Assembly: GCA_963753185.1 (NCBI GenBank)
Contig: CAVWBO010000007.1
Location: 1,736,001 to 1,800,000, forward strand
From: SZUA-442 sp963753185
Lineage (GTDB): Bacteria; Actinomycetota; Acidimicrobiia; Spongiisociales; UBA5794
DNA length: 64,000 bases
Reading direction: 5' to 3'
In this document: positions 58,536 to 64,000 of the stretch, in pieces
How positions within the stretch are numbered: the first letter of the stretch is position 1
Layout of the letters: the number at the start of each line of letters is the position of its first letter
The notes under the pieces: generated by a model
Told to the model about the DNA's origin: nothing
The model's input: the letters and a program-made list of their open reading frames with translations, nothing else
Databases searched by the model: none
Translations under genes and position numbers: made by a program

Positions 58536-58973
58536 TCAGGAAGCGCAGTCGGCGCAGATCCTGCGACGCTTGTTCGTCAGCTGGCTCGTGCGCTTGACGA
58601 GGAAGCAGCTGGTGCAAACGAACTCGTCCTTGGTGGCCTCGTCCACGCCCTCACCCTCCATCGCGAGCTCGGCCCTTCGAATTGCCCGCATCTCGGCTGC
58701 CTCGTCGACCGCGAGGGTCTCGATGGACTCGTCCTCGGTGAGCATCTCGAGCTCCTCGGCCTCGAGTTCGTCGAGGGCCTCGTCGTCCTCGTCGTCCTCG
58801 TCATCGTCGACCGCTTCCTCGTCGTCGTCATCGTCGACCTCATCGTCGACCGTCAGCACGTCATCGGAGAGGTCGAGCTCCTCGTCCTCCTCCTCGATGA
58901 GGGCCTCGTCGAAGTCCTCGGCGAGGTCTTCGTCGAGGTCTTCCTCTTCAACAAGGTCTGTGTCGTCAGTCAT
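58536..58973 (-). CDS. DUF4193 protein with acidic tract and zinc-ribbon end
   Basis: 145-residue protein, extremely acidic: most of residues 1-85 are Asp or Glu in runs such as DDDDDEEAVDDDEDDEDDE. A short helical part follows (EMRAIRRAELAMEGEG), then a C-terminal C4 motif CTSC ... CADC around FLVKRTSQL, the DUF4193 signature. Such proteins are conserved in actinobacteria with unknown role; acidic tract plus zinc ribbon suggests a protein- or RNA-polymerase-interacting factor. ATG at 58973 follows GGGAGA. Located between the lipid kinase and the mannosyltransferase genes. Confidence 0.82.
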   Translation of the reverse strand: MTDDTDLVEEEDLDEDLAEDFDEALIEEEDEELDLSDDVLTVDDEVDDDDDEEAVDDDEDDEDDEALDELEAEELEMLTEDESIETLAVDEAAEMRAIRRAELAMEGEGVDEATKDEFVCTSCFLVKRTSQLTNKRRRICADCAS

Positions 58974-59041
58974 GATTCTCCCGAAGGACAGGGACGCGGC
59001 GCGCAGCATAACCACATCCGCTGCATGATCGTTCGCGATGT

Positions 59042-59941
59042 TCACACGATGTAGTCGATCGCCCCCGGCATGACCCTCGCGGTGACGGAACCGTGACCGA
59101 GCAGCTCTCCATCGGCTTCGATTGGCCAGGCAGTCGGGCCGTCGATCGACACGCTGGATCCGGTGTATCGATGCACGGCACGGTGCGTGAGGTGCGCACC
59201 GAAGGCGAGTCGCGGCATCACCGTGAACGCGTTCGACCGACGGCCTGCGAAGACGAGGACGTCGAACCGTCCGTCGACGAGGGTCGCCCTGGGTGCGACG
59301 TTGAGCCCACCGCCGAAGAACTGTCCGTTCGCGATGACGATGTTCAGTGCTTCGCCCGTGAACCGGTGGTGATCGACCCTGACGTCGACCTCGGCGCCCG
59401 GGAACCGCGCGAGGGTCAGCCAGAACGCAAGGGTGTACTTCGCCGTTCCGAGCCTCCTCGGGAGGTGCTCGGCGGTGACGACGCTCTTTGCGGCGATCCC
59501 GGCATTGGCGGCGTTGATGAACCGTCGCGTCCCGAACGAGCCCGTAACCTCGCCCACGTCGATCGCGTACCGTTCGGCGTGGGCGAGACGGTCCATCGCC
59601 GCTTCGATGCCGTCGTTCTGGCCGAATGTCCTGACGAAGTCGCTCCCGCTACCCGTCGGGATCACAGACAGGCTCACCCGGTCATCGACATCGATGGCAG
59701 GCAGCGCATTCACGAGGTGGTGCGCCGTCCCGTCCCCCCCGACGCCGACGAAGCCGCGAACGCCATCAGAGTACGCGTCACGGACGACCGCGCGCATGTC
59801 CGATTCGCTCGCGGTGACGACGATGTCGAGGGTGAGCGACCGTGTCCCTGCTGCCTCCCTCAGGGTATCCACGTGGTTCGTTCCCCGACCGGCGTTCTGG
59901 TTCACAACCATGAGCCAACGGGTCGGCAACGGGTCCGTCAT
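59042..59941 (-). CDS. Diacylglycerol kinase-family lipid kinase
   Basis: 299-residue DAGK catalytic-domain protein of the YegS/DgkB type. The nucleotide motif VGVGGDGTAHHLVNAL lies near 66-81, VIPTGSGSDFVRTF near 93-106, and the C-terminal beta-sandwich has DGRFDVLVFA and IEADGELLG. It would phosphorylate diacylglycerol or a similar lipid. GVRGF and NAANAGI segments also fit. ATG overlaps the helY stop as ATGA. Confidence 0.88.
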   Translation of the reverse strand: MTDPLPTRWLMVVNQNAGRGTNHVDTLREAAGTRSLTLDIVVTASESDMRAVVRDAYSDGVRGFVGVGGDGTAHHLVNALPAIDVDDRVSLSVIPTGSGSDFVRTFGQNDGIEAAMDRLAHAERYAIDVGEVTGSFGTRRFINAANAGIAAKSVVTAEHLPRRLGTAKYTLAFWLTLARFPGAEVDVRVDHHRFTGEALNIVIANGQFFGGGLNVAPRATLVDGRFDVLVFAGRRSNAFTVMPRLAFGAHLTHRAVHRYTGSSVSIDGPTAWPIEADGELLGHGSVTARVMPGAIDYIV

Positions 59942-62451
59942 CGTGTGAAACCTACTTCGACGATGCCGCGATCGATCTGCTCGATCGCCGCGGTGGTGAC
60001 CGCTCCGTAGCGTGGGAAGCCGTCACGAACCTGGCGCAGCAGGTCGAGGACCTGGCGTGCCGAACGGACGAAGTCGCCGGCACCGACATCCTCCGTCTCG
60101 AAGATGTCCTCGAGGTCGAGGCCACTCGCCCAACCGTGGAGCACGTCCACGAGTCCAACGTCGGGTTCGCGTGTCGCCTCGACACCGTGGCGGTCCTCGA
60201 TCTCGGCAAGGCGCTGCCACAGCTCGAGGATCGCCTCGAGGGGTGTGTGGCTGAAGGTGGTGCGCGGCGATGGCGGTACGTCGCCTCCTCGCGATTCGTA
60301 CGTGAACACGGACAACACCGCCGCGAACTGCGCAGGGTCCAGATCGTCAAGGAGCCCGGATCGAAGGGACTCCGACAGGAGCAGGTCCAATTCGTTGTAG
60401 AGGCGCCGCAACGACCGTCCAGGTTCCTCGAGGCGCCACCCCTTGGTGTAACCGAGATCGTCGAGAACGCCGTGGAGTCTGTCGAAGTCCCTGACGACGG
60501 TGTGGTCGCTCGCCCTCGCGAGGCGTCGCTCGAGGCGTTCGAGGTCGCGCTCGGCGCGCCGTGCGCGCTCGACCCACGACAGGTGGGTGTCGAGATCGGG
60601 GCAAGTGGCGACAGGTGACCCATCCGGTTCGCCGTACAGGGGAACCGGATCACCGACGGGAATGAAGGTCTCGAGGAGGAGGCCGGCCTCACGACGATAC
60701 GCATGGTCAGACGCCCTGATCGGCATCGGAAGTGATAGCGATCCAACGAGCATCGCATCTCGTGGCAGATCCCTGGTGCGGATCCTCGATCGTTCACCTC
60801 CCACGTCCGTGAGATCGATGCGCGGGCTGTCCCCGCCGTAGGAGCGACCGATGACGAGATGGTCGGCCCCTGCGAAGCGGACGATCGAGCCGGGTTCGAT
60901 GAGGCTGAGCGTCGGACCGCTACGCGGAGGGCCGCCCACCTGCGCGAACGTCCACACATCCCCCTTGTCGCAGTGGGCGGCGGCCCTGAAGGTCTCGAGG
61001 TCGGCTCGACGCTCGGAAAGGTTATCGGCCAGGAGTGCCCTCCGGTGGCCCTCAGCGAAGTTCGCGAACGATGCGGCGAGGAGCTCGTGGGCTCGGGATT
61101 CGTCATACTTGGCGATGAGGTTGACCGTCATGTTGTAGGTGGGCGCGAAGGACGACCGGAGAGGGTTCGCACCTGTTGCGGCGATCCCGCTCACACGTTC
61201 GAAGGGGACGTATGGGCTGTGGAGCACCACCGCCGTGCCGTGGTCGTCGATCCCCCGACGTCCCGCCCTTCCCGTGAGCTGTGTGTAGTCGCTCGGTCCG
61301 AGGAGTTCATGTGACTCACCGTCGAATTTGCTCAGGGACTCGAGCACCACGGTCCGTGCCGGCATGTTGATGCCGAGGGCCAGGGTTTCGGTAGCCGCTA
61401 CGACCTTCACGAGACCTCGCAGGAACAGTTCCTCCACGGTCTCCTTGAATGCGGGGACGAGCCCTGCATGATGTGCTGCCGCGCCCTTGAGGAGATGCGA
61501 ACGCCATCGCTCGAAGCCGAGTACGGTCAGGTCCTCGTTGGACAGGTGGGCCACACGACGGGCAATCACCGTCGCGATCTCCGCCTGCTCGGAAGGCGTG
61601 GTGAGGTCGAGCCCCGCACCTGCGATCGTCTCGGCGGTCGCGTCGCATCCCTTTCTGGAGAAGACGAAGTAGATGACGGGCAGGAGATCCTCCTCCGACA
61701 GCAAGGCGATGACCTCGGTCCGCCTCGGCGTCGAGAACCTCTGGTGCCTCCCCCGTGACCTTCCGAGTGCGCGCGAGATGGCGCCGTTGGGGCGGCCCGC
61801 CCTGTCGAAGACCGGCAACATGGCAGAAGCCCCACCATGGTTGCGGTCCCTCCACATGTACATCGACGTGAGCGGGACAGGCCGATGGGACTCGACAACG
61901 AGGTCGGTTCCACCCCTCCTGGCGTTCACCCATCCCGTGAATTCCTCCGGGTTCGCGATGGTTGCCGAGAGGCACACGATCGGTACCGACCTGTCGAGGT
62001 GGATGATCACCTCCTCCCACACCGAGCCGCGATGTCGGTCTGCGAGGTAGTGGACCTCGTCGAGGATGACCACCCCGAGCCTGTCAAGCGCCGCCGAACC
62101 TTCGTAGATCATGTTGCGCAGTACCTCGGTCGTCATCACGACGATCGGCGCGTCCCCGTTGATGACGTTGTCGCCCGTCAGGAGGCCGACCTCGGCGGGA
62201 CCGTACACCTCGGACAGGTCGTTGAACTTCTGATTGGACAGCGCCTTTATCGGCGTCGTATAGAAGGCGCGAACGCCGCGCCTGAACGTCAAGGAGATCG
62301 CTCCATCGGCCACGAGCGTCTTCCCCGCACCAGTCGGGGCCGTGACAACCACAGAGTTCCCTGCAGCGATCGACGCGAGCGCGTCACGCTGGAACGCATC
62401 CGGTTCGAACGGAAGCGATCCAAAGAAGTCGTCGAGGGGGGAACCCGTCAT
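59938..62451 (-). CDS. helY: DEAD/DEAH-box RNA helicase (HelY/Ski2-like)
   Basis: 837-residue superfamily 2 helicase. Motifs: Walker A TAPTGAGKTLVADGA near 37-51, PIKALSNQKF, DEVHYLADRHRG (DEVH), SATIANPEEFTGW, and C-terminal helicase motifs in GLVKVVAATETLALGINMPARTVV and QLTGRAGRRGID. A beta-barrel insert and C-terminal helical domain as in Ski2/Mtr4-like proteins occupy 480-837. Mycobacterial HelY lies near pafBC with tatAC between; here only a zinc-ribbon gene separates them. TAGCAT lies 9 bases before the ATG. Confidence 0.9.
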   Translation of the reverse strand: MTGSPLDDFFGSLPFEPDAFQRDALASIAAGNSVVVTAPTGAGKTLVADGAISLTFRRGVRAFYTTPIKALSNQKFNDLSEVYGPAEVGLLTGDNVINGDAPIVVMTTEVLRNMIYEGSAALDRLGVVILDEVHYLADRHRGSVWEEVIIHLDRSVPIVCLSATIANPEEFTGWVNARRGGTDLVVESHRPVPLTSMYMWRDRNHGGASAMLPVFDRAGRPNGAISRALGRSRGRHQRFSTPRRTEVIALLSEEDLLPVIYFVFSRKGCDATAETIAGAGLDLTTPSEQAEIATVIARRVAHLSNEDLTVLGFERWRSHLLKGAAAHHAGLVPAFKETVEELFLRGLVKVVAATETLALGINMPARTVVLESLSKFDGESHELLGPSDYTQLTGRAGRRGIDDHGTAVVLHSPYVPFERVSGIAATGANPLRSSFAPTYNMTVNLIAKYDESRAHELLAASFANFAEGHRRALLADNLSERRADLETFRAAAHCDKGDVWTFAQVGGPPRSGPTLSLIEPGSIVRFAGADHLVIGRSYGGDSPRIDLTDVGGERSRIRTRDLPRDAMLVGSLSLPMPIRASDHAYRREAGLLLETFIPVGDPVPLYGEPDGSPVATCPDLDTHLSWVERARRAERDLERLERRLARASDHTVVRDFDRLHGVLDDLGYTKGWRLEEPGRSLRRLYNELDLLLSESLRSGLLDDLDPAQFAAVLSVFTYESRGGDVPPSPRTTFSHTPLEAILELWQRLAEIEDRHGVEATREPDVGLVDVLHGWASGLDLEDIFETEDVGAGDFVRSARQVLDLLRQVRDGFPRYGAVTTAAIEQIDRGIVEVGFTR

Positions 62452-62460
62452 GGGAGGCGG

Positions 62461-62466
62461 ATGCTA
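62461..62466 (-). promoter_or_regulatory. Putative -10 element before helY
   Basis: Minus-strand TAGCAT ends 9 bases before the ATG at 62451, the same hexamer and spacing as before scpA. Confidence 0.35.
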
Positions 62467-62552
62467 GGCGCCCATCATCGCCGAACGCGAAGGTGCCGCC
62501 GACACGTCGGCGGCACGGTCGCGGCCCCTCACCCCGGAACTCGGGCGGAAGG

Positions 62553-62852
62553 TCAACCCTCGGAGGCGACGAGTCTCCCGAACCAATCGTCGGAATCCAG
62601 CATGGTCACGAACAACGCGATCTCCGGCTCCGTGATGGGTGCCGTTCCGATCGAGATCTCGTAGCTCACGCCCGTGGCGAGCAGGATGCTCACGACCCGT
62701 GCCGACGCCGGCCTCCGCTGAATCCGAAGACATGACGGGCAGGTGTAGCGATACGTTCCCTCGGCTCCGGAACCCTGCAGTTCCAGCGAGATATCCGATG
62801 TCGTGAGCTCCACGTCCCCGCAGACCTCGCATGTGGTTCGTATCGTTGTCAT
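62553..62852 (-). CDS. Small zinc-ribbon protein
   Basis: 99-residue protein with one zinc ribbon, CEVCGD near residues 7-12 and YTCPSCL near 34-40, separated by a beta-rich stretch, then an uncharacterised C-terminal half ending WFGRLVASEG. Resembles small actinobacterial zinc-ribbon proteins of unknown role. ATG at 62852 follows GGAGC by 5 bases. It sits between pafC and helY, the place held by tatA and tatC in mycobacteria. Confidence 0.75.
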   Translation of the reverse strand: MTTIRTTCEVCGDVELTTSDISLELQGSGAEGTYRYTCPSCLRIQRRPASARVVSILLATGVSYEISIGTAPITEPEIALFVTMLDSDDWFGRLVASEG

Positions 62853-62927
62853 CCGTTGCTCCATGCGCCAGTGTCCATTTCCACATCGGCACATGGGAGG
62901 TGAGGTAAAGGACTATTCGGGCCGTAG

Positions 62928-63866
62928 TCATTCCGAGCGGCCGTACCTGGTCAGTATCCGCGCACGAAGATCCGCCATCGCGGCGAGCACCTCATCGCCG
63001 TCGATCTCGCTCGTTCGTGGCCCAAGGGCGAGGAGCAGCCTCGCCGCCACGAGCGGGTCGGCCACCGACATCGTGATCCGCATCCGACCACCGCCCAATT
63101 CCTCCGCGTCGACGGGGTAGTACTCGGCTACCCAGCGCGCATCCGGTTCGATCGTGAACGACACGTGTGCATCCGACTCACTCGGTTGGTATCCGATCGG
63201 CTGGGTCGGATTGTGGGCCGGTGCGTCGTAGTACTCGTCGAGTACCTCGAGCTCGGTGATCCGATCGATCCGGAACACCCGCTCGTCCCCGGCGAGCCTG
63301 CAGTGACCCGTGAGGTACCAGTTGCCGAGCGCGAAGGACACACTCCAGCCCTCCACCAGTCGCTCGGTGCGCCGATTCGAGGCGATCCCGACGTAGGCGA
63401 TCCTGACGAGTCGCTGCTGCTCGATGGCTGCTCGGAGCGTTGGCACGTGGCTCGGCGTCGGGACGTCGAAGGCAACAGACTCACCCGCTCCGGTTCCGAT
63501 GACCGTGAGGAGCTTGTCGACCGCCGACCGGAGGGCCGCAGGTGCCTGCTCCGACTCGATGAGGGTCATTCCGGCTGCCAATAGCCCGAGGCCCTCTGGT
63601 GCGGTCAGCCTCACCGGTCGGGAGAAGTAGTCAGCGGCATCCACGTAGACCTCATCGTCGAAGATGTCGACGTCGATGAGGTCGCCGGGTCCGTAGCCGG
63701 GCAGCCCTGTGACGAAGACGAGGTGGAGGTCCTTGACGACATCATCCTTGGTCACATAATCGAACCGCTCGGCAAGCTCGTCGATGTCGACGCCGGGGTT
63801 CTCGATGACGTACGGGAGCACGGCGAGTATGCGCCCAAGGCGACGCGCCGTGCGATCACTCGTCAC
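62928..63866 (-). CDS. pafC: WYL domain transcriptional regulator (PafC-like)
   Basis: 312-residue regulator: N-terminal winged helix (RTARRLGRILAVLPYVIENPGVDIDELAERF), then a WYL domain around 150-230 (VRIAYVGIASNRRTERLV, FALGNWYLTGHC, FRIDRITELEVLDE) and the WCX extension to the end. PafBC is the mycobacterial activator of the LexA-independent DNA damage response. GTG start overlaps the pafB stop as GTGA. Confidence 0.88.
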   Translation of the reverse strand: MTSDRTARRLGRILAVLPYVIENPGVDIDELAERFDYVTKDDVVKDLHLVFVTGLPGYGPGDLIDVDIFDDEVYVDAADYFSRPVRLTAPEGLGLLAAGMTLIESEQAPAALRSAVDKLLTVIGTGAGESVAFDVPTPSHVPTLRAAIEQQRLVRIAYVGIASNRRTERLVEGWSVSFALGNWYLTGHCRLAGDERVFRIDRITELEVLDEYYDAPAHNPTQPIGYQPSESDAHVSFTIEPDARWVAEYYPVDAEELGGGRMRITMSVADPLVAARLLLALGPRTSEIDGDEVLAAMADLRARILTRYGRSE

Positions 63867-64000
63867 GCCGACACCTCGAGGTACTCCACGAAGGCGGATC
63901 GAAGCGATTCGGGCGACACGATCTCAGCCCTGTCGTCGAAACCGAGGACCCAGCTGATCATCGAGCCCTCATCGGCCATGGGAACCTCGATGAGCGTCGA
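63863..64000 (-). CDS. pafB: WYL domain regulator, C-terminal end (PafB-like), cut by window edge
   Basis: Only the last 45 residues are in the window (STLIEVPMADEGSMIS, then LGFDDRAEIVSPESLRSAFVEYL and the stop). They match the end of a WCX/WYL extension, and the gene directly precedes pafC with a GTGA overlap, so it is most likely pafB. The start and DNA-binding domain lie beyond position 64000. Confidence 0.75.
   Translation of the reverse strand, partial: STLIEVPMADEGSMISWVLGFDDRAEIVSPESLRSAFVEYLEVSA

Noticed and set aside
1..64000. CRISPR array, rRNA operon, insertion sequence, toxin-antitoxin or restriction system
   Set aside because: No repeat-spacer pattern, transposase, terminal inverted repeats, rRNA sequence or defence-gene motifs were found on either strand.

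Overview
The window reads as chromosomal core from a high-GC member of the Actinomycetota. The evidence is gene order. A block matching the mycobacterial Rv1692-Rv1713 neighbourhood runs HAD phosphatase - small ORF - tlyA - nadK - recN - pyrG - NUDIX - xerD - scpA - scpB - rluB - cmk - der. A GarA locus (gcvH, FHA protein, FtsR-type MerR, DUF151 nuclease, second MerR), a pafB-pafC-helY segment and a polyphosphate glucokinase are also present. I cannot fix the class. No rRNA, phage, insertion sequence or CRISPR array is visible; one tRNA gene (Pro, anticodon GGG) is present.

Layout. 0-8 kb: acetyltransferase, SURF1, a DauA-like FAD oxidoreductase, an AlaX editing protein, an iodotyrosine-deiodinase-like nitroreductase, a DUF3179 lipoprotein, an ABC-F ATPase and a PfkB kinase. 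8.1-8.9 kb: the only long stretch without a supported gene, followed by an orphan lipoprotein. 9.7-14.2 kb: a RimK-type ligase fused to an RCK_C domain with its RimB-type partner, DUF1697, an M24 peptidase and PPK2. 14.4-18.2 kb: a plus-strand operon of FMN hydroxyacid oxidase, zinc alcohol dehydrogenase, beta-hydroxyacid dehydrogenase and SpoU methyltransferase. 18.2-27.3 kb: SDR/aldehyde dehydrogenase divergent pair, maf-rnhB, yqgE with a PqqB-like hydrolase, PEBP, a lipase-like hydrolase with ppgK, and gcvT. 27.4-33.5 kb: the GarA locus with hpt and a D,D-carboxypeptidase inside it, then gcvH, a CDP-alcohol phosphatidyltransferase, DUF6941 and VOC genes. 33.6-36.8 kb: tyrosine phenol-lyase and a cystathionine-synthase-type enzyme divergent from an Lrp regulator. 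36.9-39.4 kb: nitroreductase, DM13 protein, small membrane proteins and tRNA-Pro. 39.4-55.9 kb: the long minus-strand housekeeping block (carboxyltransferase, der, cmk, aroA, rluB, scpBA, xerD, NUDIX, pyrG, recN, nadK, tlyA, HAD), with ispH facing the other way. 55.9-64 kb: M20 peptidase, GNAT, dolichol-phosphate-mannose-synthase-like enzyme, DUF4193, lipid kinase, helY, zinc ribbon, pafC and the end of pafB.

Two architectural habits stand out. Genes inside operons are joined by 4-base NTGA stop/start overlaps, including CTGA. This means three genes (a PD-(D/E)XK-like protein, rluB and tlyA) probably start at CTG or another rare codon and are missed or truncated by ATG/GTG/TTG gene finding. 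Many first genes of transcription units lack a Shine-Dalgarno sequence and instead have a TANNNT hexamer 6-7 bases before the start codon, the signature of leaderless mRNAs.
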